Part shown: in pieces, positions 25,642-36,863 of the stretch
How the letters are laid out: the number at the start of each line of letters is the position of its first letter
Position numbering within the stretch: position 1 is the first letter of the stretch
DNA from: Leptolyngbya sp. FACHB-60
GTDB taxonomy: Bacteria; Cyanobacteriota; Cyanobacteriia; Phormidesmidales; Phormidesmidaceae
Length of the DNA stretch: 64,000 nucleotides
Direction of reading: 5' to 3'
NCBI RefSeq assembly: GCF_014695775.1
Contig: NZ_JACJOX010000016.1
Span: 62,001-126,000 of the forward strand
The notes under the pieces: model-generated
Database searches by the model: none
What the model was told of the DNA's origin: nothing
Seen by the model: only the letters and a program-made list of their open reading frames with translations
Position numbers and translations under genes: made by a program

Positions 25642-26700
25642 ATGGCTGTTTCTGGCTCTAACCCAGGGGAGATTGTACTGGACGCTAATGCGATCGAGGC
25701 TGTGCTGGGAGCATTGGTGACCCAGCTCGATGCCTATGTGTTTCCGGAGGTGGCGGAAAAAATTCAGGCTGACATTGAGCAGCGCTTAGAGGCTGGGGGT
25801 TACGGCGAGATTACCGGCGGGCAGCAGCTGGCCGATACGCTAACGGCTCAGCTGCAGGAGATGAGCGGCGATCGCAACCTGCGCCTGCATTTCAGCCCTG
25901 TTCCTTTGCCTCACCTGGAGCCTGACACCGCACCCGACGCCGCCGAGATTGAGCGCCAGTATCAGGCCAGCCGCCGCCGCAATTTTGACTTGAACAAAGT
26001 TGAGCGCCTGCCGGGCAACGTGGGCTACATTCAGCTGTTTAGCTTTGAGCCGCCGGAGTTTGCCGGCGACACCCTGGCCGCCGCCATGACTCTGGTGGCC
26101 CACACCGATGCCCTGATCTTTGACCTGCGCCACAACCAGGGGGGCTCCCCAGCTACAGTGGCGCTGCTGTGCAGCTACCTACTCCCTGCCCACCCACCCG
26201 TTCACCTCAACGACCTGTACTGGAGTGAGACTGACGAAACCCACCAGTGGTGGACGGTGCCCTACGTGCCAGGGCAGCGCTACCTCGACAAGCCAGTCTT
26301 TGCTCTCACCAGCCCTGAGACCTTCTCAGCGGCGGAGGAGTTTGCCTACAACCTGCAAGTGCTGAAGCGCGGGGCCGTGGTGGGTGAAACCACGCGCGGC
26401 GGGGCCAATCCGGGGCGTGGCTTTCGCCTGCACGACCACTTTTGGGTGTTTATGCCCACGGGTCAGGCGATCAACCCCACCACCGGCAAAAATTGGGATG
26501 GTACAGGGGTGATCCCCACCGTTAAGGTACCGGCAGAAACGGCTCTCGATACGGCTCACCTGATGGCCCTCAACCACCTGCTAGAGGCAGATCCTAAGGG
26601 CGTTGCCCGCCGCGAGCTAGAGGAAACCCTGCCCAGAGTTGAGCGATCGCTTCAGCAAAAGCGCCAAGACTTAATTGCCAACCTAGGAGGCCCGACATGA
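25642..26700 (+). CDS. S41-family peptidase-like protein lying between ureA and ureB
   Basis: This 352-residue protein has an S41 (tail-specific/retinol-binding-like) peptidase domain. The N-terminal third is a helical S41_N-like region ([19 protein letters not shown]). The core begins at [16 protein letters not shown] and includes [19 protein letters not shown] and the likely nucleophile segment [16 protein letters not shown], with [12 protein letters not shown] after it. No signal peptide is visible, unlike secreted Ctp proteases, so it should be cytosolic. It starts 8 bases after ureA and overlaps ureB by ATGA, which couples it tightly to urease expression. Its substrate is unknown; a link to urease is inferred only from position. 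Confidence 0.85.
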   Translation: MAVSGSNPGEIVLDANAIEAVLGALVTQLDAYVFPEVAEKIQADIEQRLEAGGYGEITGGQQLADTLTAQLQEMSGDRNLRLHFSPVPLPHLEPDTAPDAAEIERQYQASRRRNFDLNKVERLPGNVGYIQLFSFEPPEFAGDTLAAAMTLVAHTDALIFDLRHNQGGSPATVALLCSYLLPAHPPVHLNDLYWSETDETHQWWTVPYVPGQRYLDKPVFALTSPETFSAAEEFAYNLQVLKRGAVVGETTRGGANPGRGFRLHDHFWVFMPTGQAINPTTGKNWDGTGVIPTVKVPAETALDTAHLMALNHLLEADPKGVARRELEETLPRVERSLQQKRQDLIANLGGPT

Positions 26701-27002
26701 TTCCTGGAGAACTGCTGCCCGCTGAGGGTGAGATCGAGCTCAACGCGGGTAAAGCTACCGTGACGCTGGCGGTGGCCAATACGGGCGATCGCCCCATTCA
26801 GGTCGGCTCTCACTTTCACTTTTTTGAGGTGAATGCGGCGCTGAGCTTTGAGCGCGATCGGGCGCGGGGGATGCGGCTCGATATCCCCGCCGGAACTGCG
26901 GTGCGCTTTGAGCCGGGCGATGAGCGCGATGTGACTCTGGTGCCGTTGGCTGGGGAGCGACGGGTCTACGGGTTTAATGCCCAGGTCGAAGGGGCGCTGT
27001 AG
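26697..27002 (+). CDS. ureB: Urease beta subunit
   Basis: UreB is the second small urease subunit. The 101-residue protein is complete and typical: [44 protein letters not shown] and the final VYGFN. Its ATG overlaps the S41 peptidase stop (ATGA). The catalytic subunit gene ureC does not follow; instead there are about 190 non-coding bases and an ATPase gene on the other strand. UreC must therefore be encoded elsewhere, as is also seen in some other cyanobacteria. Confidence 0.96.
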   Translation: MIPGELLPAEGEIELNAGKATVTLAVANTGDRPIQVGSHFHFFEVNAALSFERDRARGMRLDIPAGTAVRFEPGDERDVTLVPLAGERRVYGFNAQVEGAL

Positions 27003-27190
27003 CCCAGATTTTGTCGCCCTGTAGCAATGAATAATTTTAAAGTCTAAGCGCCAGCTCAAAGACTTTTATCTGAGAGCAACTGAGCCACCTACGACGGTCA
27101 GATTCACTTAGTGGAGCTTTAGTGAGCCAGCGGGAGAGGCAAGGGCCTGCGTAAGGCTCATGATGTAGAGGGGTGATTGAATGAATAATG

Positions 27191-29992
<2,802 letters not shown>

Positions 29993-30088
29993 GCAACGCT
30001 ACCGGCTACCGTTGAATCTAATGGTATAGCCTTGGCCAAGAGCTACGGAACCGGGCACAAAAATTGATTTTGAAAGTGATTTTGGCAC

Positions 30089-30919
30089 ATGACGCTGGGG
30101 GTTGACCGAAGGCCAATGCAGTTTGTTCACCAAATTTTGAGGCGGTTCGCGCAGTTACCCCTCCGGGAAACGCTGCTGCTGCTGCTGCCCCTGCTGCTCA
30201 GCGGCTGCCTGCGCTACGACCTCACCCTACGCTTTGACCACCAGAGCCACGGCCAGATTTCGCAAACGATTGATTTGAGCGATCGCGGAGCCGCCCTGGC
30301 CCAGCCCACCCTGGCCCCCTGGCTAGAGGAGCTGAAGGTGCGATCCCGCCCCCTCGGCGGCCAGCTCAGCCAAAACTCGCAGACCGTTACCCTCACTGTG
30401 CCTTTTGGTACCGCTAACGACTTGGGCGATCGCTTTCAGCAGCTCTTTGCTAGTGCCAGCGACTTAGCGATCGAATCAGCCGCAGCCGGAGAAATACCCC
30501 CGTCAGACCGCCCCACCTACCTACAAGTGCCCGGCTGGGAGCCCGTCCCCTTTGCCCTAGACATCGACCAAACCAACTGGCTGCTGGCCAGCCGCACCCA
30601 CCTTACCTACACCCTCGACCTGCGCCAGCTGCCTCCCAACGGCGATAGCTCAGCCGACCCCGCCCCCTGGGCAGACCTGCGCTTTCGACTGCAAGTGCCC
30701 TGGGGCCTGGCCCAACTTGCACCCACCGCCACCCCCCCTATTCAGCAAGACGCTACCGGAGCCACCTGGCAGCTTGAGCCAGGCCAGATCACCTTCATTG
30801 ATGCCGCGTTCTGGCTGCCCAACGCGATCGCCCTCGGCACCCTCGGTATAGCCGCTCTAGTGCTCGCTGGCTATGGCCTCCGCTACCGCATCTTCAAACC
30901 CAAGTTCCCTACCCCCTAA
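30089..30919 (+). CDS. DUF3153 lipoprotein
   Basis: This 276-residue cyanobacterial protein has a hydrophobic N-terminal segment ending in a lipobox (LLLLPLLLSGCLRYDL, Cys at about residue 40). Lipid anchoring is expected, followed by an extracytoplasmic beta-rich domain (LTLRFDHQSHGQISQTIDL). Near the C-terminus a membrane helix (ALGTLGIAALVLAGYGL) precedes a short basic tail (RYRIFKPK). This layout matches the DUF3153 family, whose function is unknown. An ATG at 30116 is an alternative start. Confidence 0.78.
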   Translation: MTLGVDRRPMQFVHQILRRFAQLPLRETLLLLLPLLLSGCLRYDLTLRFDHQSHGQISQTIDLSDRGAALAQPTLAPWLEELKVRSRPLGGQLSQNSQTVTLTVPFGTANDLGDRFQQLFASASDLAIESAAAGEIPPSDRPTYLQVPGWEPVPFALDIDQTNWLLASRTHLTYTLDLRQLPPNGDSSADPAPWADLRFRLQVPWGLAQLAPTATPPIQQDATGATWQLEPGQITFIDAAFWLPNAIALGTLGIAALVLAGYGLRYRIFKPKFPTP

Positions 30920-31109
30920 GCACTCCCCCACCCTTTCCTTCGACTTGTAGAGCGCTACGCCAGCAGAACCCAAACTCCCTCACCTTCCCCATCTTCCTCA
31001 TCTCTTGACTTTACTCACCTCTCATTTCCTAAAAACCTTTACCCAAAAACAAAGTCTGCCTGGTTAAATAGACCTAGCGAATTTGACTAGCGGTGGGAGG
31101 CCCGGAGCC

Positions 31110-31457
31110 ATGAGGCAGATAAATTTCGTCGTTATCTTTGTAATTGCCCTAGCCCTGGTGCTATTTGGCATTGAGAACACTGAGCGAGTGCTGATTCACA
31201 TCGCCCCCGGGCTGGATGTGGAAGCACCGCTGTGCGTCGAGCTAATTATGGCAATGGGCATTGGGGCGGTGTTTGCCTGGGTGTTTAGCGTCTGGGCACA
31301 GGTGCAGGGCTACATGTCCTTTGGTAAGCAGGTGCAGCAGCGAGAAGTTCGCATTCAGGAATTGGAGCAGGACGTGCAGCGCTACCAGGTCAAGCTCGAA
31401 GAACAGAGCCTGTTGCTGCCCGCCGCTCAGGTCGAAGATGGAGAAGCAATCGCTTAG
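31110..31457 (+). CDS. LapA-type (DUF1049) small membrane protein
   Basis: This 115-residue protein has two membrane helices (INFVVIFVIALALVLFGIEN, shortened, and LIMAMGIGAVFAWVFSVW) followed by a cytoplasmic coiled coil (QQREVRIQELEQDVQRYQVKL). This is the DUF1049/LapA layout; the E. coli relative acts with LapB in lipopolysaccharide assembly, but cyanobacterial members are uncharacterised. The ATG at 31110 is preferred because GGGAGG lies just upstream; the frame could begin at 31083. Confidence 0.8.
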   Translation: MRQINFVVIFVIALALVLFGIENTERVLIHIAPGLDVEAPLCVELIMAMGIGAVFAWVFSVWAQVQGYMSFGKQVQQREVRIQELEQDVQRYQVKLEEQSLLLPAAQVEDGEAIA

Positions 31458-31554
31458 TTGCAACCAGCGGGGCTGGAGGTATGGGACAGATTGCCATCGA
31501 CCTCAGTTGTTATGATCTGGCTGATGGACTCGATGTTGAGCTAGAGAAAGCGAC

Positions 31555-31812
31555 ATGATGCCAGACAATAATGACCCTACTAAGGATACTCAGCTCTCGC
31601 CCCTCAGGTGGGCCTCGCGGTTTGCCGGGGGTGCTGCATTGGGCGCTGTGCTAGTTGCGCTGCCCCTCTCCTACGGCTCTCCATTGAGTCTCGATTCGAT
31701 GCAGATTGCCAGGGTCGGTTTCGTCGTCCTTGGGTGCGGGGTAATGGCGATGATTTGGGGACAAGCGCTAATCGATGCGGTGATGGAGTCGTTAGGTAAA
31801 ACGGGCCTTTGA
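31555..31812 (+). CDS. Small two-helix membrane protein of unknown function
   Basis: This 85-residue protein is not recognised. It has a polar N-terminus (MMPDNNDPTKDTQLSPL) and two hydrophobic stretches (FAGGAALGAVLVALPLSYG and IARVGFVVLGCGVMAMIWGQ), consistent with a membrane hairpin. It starts with two consecutive ATGs; which one is used is open. It sits between the LapA-like gene and scpA on the same strand and could share a transcript with either. Two small hairpins follow its stop. Confidence 0.65.
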   Translation: MMPDNNDPTKDTQLSPLRWASRFAGGAALGAVLVALPLSYGSPLSLDSMQIARVGFVVLGCGVMAMIWGQALIDAVMESLGKTGL

Positions 31813-31865
31813 GCTATCATGAGCCGATAGCCGCGTCATGGCGACTCAGACAGCGGGGGCTGTCT
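31813..31865 (+). terminator. Two tandem hairpins between the small membrane protein gene and scpA
   Basis: GCTATC/GATAGC (31813-31818 and 31826-31831) and AGACAGC/GCTGTCT (31848-31854 and 31859-31865) are perfect short stems with 7- and 4-base loops. The first starts just after the upstream stop. They may attenuate or end transcription before scpA, but no T-run follows, so confidence is modest. Confidence 0.4.
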
Positions 31866-31899
31866 AGTGACATCCAAGCTTTTCTGCACCGCCTGACCT

Positions 31900-32766
31900 A
31901 TGTCATCATCCCTGGCTCAAACCGCGATCGCATTTCTTATCGACCTGGCTGACCAGGGTGAAATCGACCCGTGGGATGTCAAAGTGATCGACGTGATCGA
32001 TCGCTTTTTGTCACTGCTCAAAGCCCAGTCTGAAACCCTGGCCAGCCAAGGCCGCACCCCCTACGAAGCCAACCTCTCGGAGTCGGGCCAGGGGTTTCTC
32101 TACGCCTCTATGCTGGTGCTACTCAAGGCCGACACCATGGTAAGGGCCGAAGCCGAGGCCGAAGCCGAAGCCAACCCCGAAGAGGTTTGGGAAGAAGAAA
32201 TTCCTGACCTAGTGCCCCTGCCTCGTAACCTGGAGCGGCACCTACACCGTCGCGCCGTGGCCCCCATTCCCCAGCGGCGGCAGGTCACGCTCCACGAGTT
32301 GATTCAGCAGCTCGAAACTATGGCCACGGTGATGGCCGACCACCAGCCGCGCATTCGTGCCCGGCGGGCGCGGCCCCAGCCCCAGCGACAGGCAGTGCGG
32401 GCGATCGCCCAGCTGGCCCACCAGGAAAACCTTTCTGAAATTGCTGCCGCCCTCGAAGCCTTCCTCGACCAGTACTGGGACGAGCTCGGCGAAGACACTC
32501 TCTGGATCGACTTTGAGCTGCTGCTCCAGCACTGGCCCCAGTTCAAGCCCGCCGATCTCGAAGACGCCCACGACTTTGACACCCCCCACGCCGCTGCGGT
32601 GCATGAGAAGGTTGGGGTGTTTTGGGGCCTGCTGTTTCTCTCAGCCCAGTCGAAGGTAGAGCTCGGCCAAGATCAGTTCTACAGCGATTTACGAGTCAGA
32701 AATCTTAACCGTGCCCCTCTCACCGCCGCAGAGGCCGAACTGCCAGCCTTTATTCTGCCTGACTAA
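31900..32766 (+). CDS. scpA: Segregation and condensation protein A
   Basis: ScpA is the kleisin that joins SMC and ScpB in the bacterial condensin, which compacts and separates chromosomes. The 288-residue protein has the N-terminal kleisin segment (IAFLIDLADQGEIDPWDVKVIDV, quoted in part), the LYASMLVLLKADTMV helix and a C-terminal winged-helix-like end (FDTPHAAAVHEKVGVFWGLLFLSAQ in part). A highly acidic AEAEAEAEAN linker near residue 85 is a local expansion. Neither smc nor scpB is adjacent. Confidence 0.9.
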   Translation: MSSSLAQTAIAFLIDLADQGEIDPWDVKVIDVIDRFLSLLKAQSETLASQGRTPYEANLSESGQGFLYASMLVLLKADTMVRAEAEAEAEANPEEVWEEEIPDLVPLPRNLERHLHRRAVAPIPQRRQVTLHELIQQLETMATVMADHQPRIRARRARPQPQRQAVRAIAQLAHQENLSEIAAALEAFLDQYWDELGEDTLWIDFELLLQHWPQFKPADLEDAHDFDTPHAAAVHEKVGVFWGLLFLSAQSKVELGQDQFYSDLRVRNLNRAPLTAAEAELPAFILPD

Positions 32767-33010
32767 GACGGAGAGGCACGCACGAAGGTTACCGTTTCTA
32801 GGGATGCCAGGCTACTTTAAAGAAAGTGTAATGACTCGTTGAAGGTCGATGGGTTACCGGTGCTCTGGTTTTAAGCGCTGTTAGCATGACCAAGTGCAAT
32901 TGCCCTAGATTAACGTTATTTCCAGCTTTTTCTGAGTAGTCGGCTATGGCCTTAACTAGCCAAACTGCTCTACAGATCATAACCCCATAAATTTTAAGGA
33001 TCTTATTCGT

Positions 33011-34177
33011 ATGAAAGCCATGATCTTGGCTGCCGGTAAAGGCACCCGTGTCCGGCCCATCACCTACACCATTCCCAAACCCATGATTCCGATCATGCAG
33101 AAACCGGTGATGGAGTTCTTGCTCGAACTGCTGCGCCAGCACGGCTTCGACCAAATTATGGTGAACGTCAGCCACCTGGCCAACGAAATTGAGGGCTACT
33201 TCCGCGACGGGCAACGCTTTGGGGTTGAGCTGGCCTACTCATTTGAGGGTCGCATCGAAGAAAATGGCGAACTGGTGGGCGACGCCATTGGTTCCGCTGG
33301 GGGAATGCGCAAGATCCAAGATTTTTCGCCTTTTTTTGACGACACCTTTGTGGTGCTTTGCGGCGACGCGCTAATCAACCTCGACCTGTCTGAGGCCGTG
33401 CGCCGCCACCGCGAAAAGGGCTCGATTGCCACGATCATCACCAAGACTGTGCCCCTCAAGCAGGTACCCAGCTATGGCGTCGTGGTCACCGATTCTGAAG
33501 GGCGGGTCAAGTCATTCCAAGAAAAGCCCTCCGTCGAAGAAGCCCTCAGCACCGAGATCAACACTGGCATCTACATTTTTGAGCCCGAGGTATTTGACTA
33601 CATTCCCTCGGGCACATCGTTTGACATTGGCGGCGACCTGCTGCCTAAGCTAGTGGCCAACAATGCCCCCTTCTACGGCATTCCCATGGAGTTTGAGTGG
33701 GTCGACATCGGCAAGGTGCCTGATTACTGGCGCGCCATTCAAGACGTGCTCACTGGCGTGGTCAACCTAGTGGATATCCCCGGTCACGAGATTCGCCCCG
33801 GCGTCTACGTAGGGCTGAATGTGAAGGCCAATTGGGATAAGGTCAACATCGAAGGGCCGGTCTACATCGGCGGCATGACCCACATCGAAGACGGGGCCAC
33901 CATCATTGGCCCCAGCGCCATCGGCAACAACTGCTCGATCTGCAGTGGGGCGATCGTCGACAAGAGCGTGATCTTTGAATATTCGCGCATTGGCCCCGGC
34001 GTGCGCCTAGTGGACAAGCTGGTGTTTGGCCGCTACTGCGTGGACAAAACCGGCGCTTCTATCGACATGAAAGCCGCTGCCCTCGACTGGCTGATTACCG
34101 ACACCCGTCAGGAGTTCCCGCTAGTGCCGCCGGTAGAGCATCGGGCGATCGCCGAGCTGCTAGAGCAGCACATTTAG
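33011..34177 (+). CDS. NDP-sugar pyrophosphorylase (sugar-1-phosphate nucleotidyltransferase) with left-handed beta-helix tail
   Basis: This 388-residue enzyme makes a nucleotide-sugar (GDP-mannose or dTDP/UDP-glucose type) from NTP and sugar-1-phosphate. The nucleotidyltransferase domain opens with the signature MILAAGKGTRVRPIT and the catalytic Lys segment PKPMIPIMQKP. GDALIN holds the metal-binding Asp, and EINTGIYIFEPEV and EWVDIGKVPDYW complete the domain. From about residue 255 hexapeptide repeats (GPVYIGGMTHIEDGATIIGP, split) form a left-handed beta helix. Similar cyanobacterial proteins are annotated mannose-1-phosphate guanylyltransferase; the true sugar is not certain. The gene is ended by a textbook terminator. 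Confidence 0.88.
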   Translation: MKAMILAAGKGTRVRPITYTIPKPMIPIMQKPVMEFLLELLRQHGFDQIMVNVSHLANEIEGYFRDGQRFGVELAYSFEGRIEENGELVGDAIGSAGGMRKIQDFSPFFDDTFVVLCGDALINLDLSEAVRRHREKGSIATIITKTVPLKQVPSYGVVVTDSEGRVKSFQEKPSVEEALSTEINTGIYIFEPEVFDYIPSGTSFDIGGDLLPKLVANNAPFYGIPMEFEWVDIGKVPDYWRAIQDVLTGVVNLVDIPGHEIRPGVYVGLNVKANWDKVNIEGPVYIGGMTHIEDGATIIGPSAIGNNCSICSGAIVDKSVIFEYSRIGPGVRLVDKLVFGRYCVDKTGASIDMKAAALDWLITDTRQEFPLVPPVEHRAIAELLEQHI

Positions 34178-34206
34178 CGCCACTGTCGTCAACCCTTAAT
34201 CAGCCC

Positions 34207-34247
34207 AAAATAAAGCCCCAGAGCGACATACTCTGGGGCTTTATTTT
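34207..34247 (+). terminator. Intrinsic terminator after the NDP-sugar pyrophosphorylase gene
   Basis: A perfect 17-bp stem (AAAATAAAGCCCCAGAG at 34207-34223, complement at 34231-34247) encloses a 7-base loop, with A-rich and T-rich outer ends. It lies 30 bases after the stop. The GC core plus T-rich 3' arm is a classic Rho-independent terminator; the mirror A-run lets it work in reverse as well. Confidence 0.92.
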
Positions 34248-34465
34248 AGCTAATCTCTATCCTAGGATAGTGGCGGAGCCGACGAAGTGTTGTTTCTGAT
34301 ACAACTACTTTGGAACCTTTTATCAATTCTTAGAGAGATAGTGTAAAAGCTTAGGACAGCCCCAGGCGAATCGAGCCAGCGTCAAGAGCGTCCCGATTCG
34401 TAGGTAGAGCTGTGAGTCTAACGCTAGTATGTTCTACCCCTGTATTGGAGAGAGTCGTAACCACA

Positions 34466-35659
34466 ATGAGCGATCGCAACCGTTCTTTTCGCCTATCGCG
34501 ACGGCAGGTGGTGCGGGGGCTGTTAGCCTCCTCCGCCTTTGGGCTGACGGCCAAATTTAGCACCGGCTGCGCCCAGTCGCCCAGCACCGAGGGCAGCGCG
34601 GCCACCGATGGGTCTGCCCCAGAAGAACTGGTTGTGGGCTTTATCTACGTCGGGCCTAAGGATGACTTTGGCTACAACCAGGCCCATGCCCAGGGGGCTG
34701 CGGCCATGGCTGCCAATGTGCCCGGCATTCGCCTGGTGGAAGAGGCTAGCGTGCCCGAAACCACGGCGGTTGCCGAAGCCATGCGCAGTATGATCGAAAT
34801 CGACGGGGCCAAAGCGTTGTTCCCCACCTCTTTTGGCTACTTCGACCCCCACATTCTCGCCCTGGCGGAAGAATTTCCCGACGTGCAGTTTTTCCACGCC
34901 GGAGGGCTATACCAGGAGGGCGTGCACCCCAAAAACGTGTGTAGCTACTTTGGCTACATCGACGAAGCTCAGTACGTAGCTGGAGTAGTGGCAGCCCACA
35001 TGAGCCCGGCGGGCAAGTTGGGGTTTGTGGGGGCTAAGCCCATTCCGCAGCTGCTGCGCAACGTCAACAGCTTTACCCTTGGGGCCAGGTCAGTCAACCC
35101 AGATGCCACCACCCAGGTGATCTTTACCGGCGACTGGTCAGTGCCGGTGAAAGAGGCCGAAGCCACCAACAGCATGGCCGACCAGGGTATTGAAGTGATC
35201 ACCTGCCACGTCGATAGCCCCAAAGTGGTGATGGAAACCGCCGAACGGCGCGGGGTGATGACCTCGGGCTACCACGCCGACCAGAGCCCCCTGGCTCCCA
35301 AGGGTTATCTAACCGGGGCCGAGTGGGATTGGTCTAGCATTTACACCACCTTGGGCAAAGACCTGATGGCAGGCAAAACCCTGATGGCGGGAAACATCCC
35401 TCACATTTTGCGGGGTGGGCTAGCCGACAACTTCTGTAAGCTCTCGGCCTACGGCCCTGCTGTCAGCGACGAGGCGAAGGCCGCTGGCGATGCCGCCCTG
35501 GCTGGCATCAAGTCTGGGGAGGTGGTGATCTACGATGGGCCGCTGATGAGCAACACCGGCAGCGAAATTTTGCCCGCCGACCAGCAGCTCAAAATCGACA
35601 ATATTGAGCTTGAGAAAATGGACTACTTTGTCGAGGGTGTAATTGGGTCCATTAGCTAG
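34466..35659 (+). CDS. BMP-family ABC substrate-binding lipoprotein with twin-arginine signal
   Basis: This 397-residue binding protein is of the BMP/Med/TmpC family, whose studied members bind purine nucleosides. The N-terminus has a twin-arginine motif (SRRQVVRGLL), a hydrophobic stretch, and FSTGCAQS with a lipobox-like Cys, so it is probably exported folded by Tat and lipid-anchored. The body starts LVVGFIYVGPKDDFGYNQAH, and further family features are FPTSFGYFDPHILALA and GFVGAKPIPQLLRNVNSF. The ATG at 34466 follows GGAGAG and is preferred to a frame extension from 34412. Two permease genes follow. Confidence 0.9.
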   Translation: MSDRNRSFRLSRRQVVRGLLASSAFGLTAKFSTGCAQSPSTEGSAATDGSAPEELVVGFIYVGPKDDFGYNQAHAQGAAAMAANVPGIRLVEEASVPETTAVAEAMRSMIEIDGAKALFPTSFGYFDPHILALAEEFPDVQFFHAGGLYQEGVHPKNVCSYFGYIDEAQYVAGVVAAHMSPAGKLGFVGAKPIPQLLRNVNSFTLGARSVNPDATTQVIFTGDWSVPVKEAEATNSMADQGIEVITCHVDSPKVVMETAERRGVMTSGYHADQSPLAPKGYLTGAEWDWSSIYTTLGKDLMAGKTLMAGNIPHILRGGLADNFCKLSAYGPAVSDEAKAAGDAALAGIKSGEVVIYDGPLMSNTGSEILPADQQLKIDNIELEKMDYFVEGVIGSIS

Positions 35660-35668
35660 GACATCACC

Positions 35669-36754
35669 ATGGCGTCTACAACAACCTGGCGGCGATCCTT
35701 AGAACCGGTGGCTCTGCCCGTGGGGGCAGTGCTGTCTGCCCTGGTGATCTTTGGGGTGTTTTGTGCCCTGGCCGGGGCCAACCCTCTAGCGGTGTATAGC
35801 TCCATTTATCGAGCCGCCTTTGGCAGCTGGAGCGCCTGGCAAAACACCCTGCTGCGCGCTTCACCGCTGATGCTGACGGCCCTGTGCACAGCCCTACCGG
35901 CCCGGCTAGGGCTGGTGATTATCGGCAACGAAGGGGCTCTGGTAATTGGGGGCCTGGCGGCGGTGTTAGTGGGTTTGGCCCTAGGGCCGAGCCTGCCGGG
36001 CAGCCTGGTGCTGTTGGCTATGGCCCTGGGCAGCCTCGTGGCTGGGGGCCTTTGGATTATGGTGGCAGGGGCACTGCGCCACTATCGGGGGGTAAATGAA
36101 ACCATCAGCAGCCTGCTGCTGAACTACGTTGCGATCGCCCTGATCAATCACCTTGTGCAAGGTCCCCTGCGCGACCCCGCCTTTGTCAGCAAGCCCTCCA
36201 GCTTTGAGATTGCTCCAGCCGCCTGGCTGGGCAATCTGCCCGACACCCGGGTGCACTGGGGGTTAATCTACGGCCTGGTGGCCTCGGCCCTAGCCTACAT
36301 TTTGATGCAGCGCACCACCTTTGGCTTTGCTGCCCGCACCGCTGGGGGCAATGTGCGCGCCGCCCGCATTGCCGGGCTGCCGGTGGGCAAGCTCACCCTG
36401 GCGGTGTGCTTCCTAGCTGGCTCCTGCGCCGGGCTAGCGGGCATGGTAGAAGTGGCCGCTGTGCAAAAGCGGCTGAACGAATCGATTGTGTCGAACTATG
36501 GCTACGCCGGGATTTTGGTAGCCTTTGTGGCCCGCCACAACCCTTTGGCCACGGTGCTAGTGTCGGTGCTGCTGGGGGGTATTTTGGCCAGCGGTGGCAT
36601 TTTGCAGCGATCGCACAACCTGCCCGACGCCACTGTGATGGTCTTTCAGGGCATCGTCTTTCTCTGTGTGCTCTACAGCGAATCGCTCTACGGGCGCTTC
36701 AAAGTGTTTCAGGAGCGGGAGGTACAGGCTGAAGGCGCGGTTATGGCTGGGTAA
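35669..36754 (+). CDS. ABC transporter permease of the BMP-type importer (first)
   Basis: This 361-residue permease is of the branched-chain/BPD_transp_2 class. It has eight to ten hydrophobic segments, among them VGAVLSALVIFGVFCALAGA, LGLVIIGNEGALVIGGLAAV and GYAGILVAFVARHNPLATVL. The loop GVNETISSLLLNYVAIALI is the conserved coupling-helix-type region of nucleoside and simple-sugar importers. It starts 9 bases after the binding protein gene and must work with it. Its stop is followed at once by an octamer repeat array. Confidence 0.9.
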   Translation: MASTTTWRRSLEPVALPVGAVLSALVIFGVFCALAGANPLAVYSSIYRAAFGSWSAWQNTLLRASPLMLTALCTALPARLGLVIIGNEGALVIGGLAAVLVGLALGPSLPGSLVLLAMALGSLVAGGLWIMVAGALRHYRGVNETISSLLLNYVAIALINHLVQGPLRDPAFVSKPSSFEIAPAAWLGNLPDTRVHWGLIYGLVASALAYILMQRTTFGFAARTAGGNVRAARIAGLPVGKLTLAVCFLAGSCAGLAGMVEVAAVQKRLNESIVSNYGYAGILVAFVARHNPLATVLVSVLLGGILASGGILQRSHNLPDATVMVFQGIVFLCVLYSESLYGRFKVFQEREVQAEGAVMAG

Positions 36755-36786
36755 ATGGGTGGATGGGTGGATGGGTGGATGGGTTA
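36755..36786. repeat. Tandem octamer repeat (ATGGGTGG)
   Basis: Directly after the permease stop codon, ATGGGTGG is repeated three times, then ATGGGTTA (four 8-base units). This is a short tandem repeat of the kind found between cyanobacterial genes. The related unit TCACCCAT (reverse complement ATGGGTGA) is repeated at 43198-43237. The array lies inside the importer operon, between the two permease genes. Confidence 0.85.
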
Positions 36787-36863
36787 GGCACTCATCACCC
36801 GCAGGATGAGCGACGGGAAGCTTACCGAGCATGGCTTGAATTATCAATACGTGAGGGGCAGCA

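Noticed and set aside
36789..36815. CTCATC...GATGAG inverted repeat after the first octamer array
   Set aside because: Six-base arms are short and occur often by chance; without a T-run no terminator is claimed.
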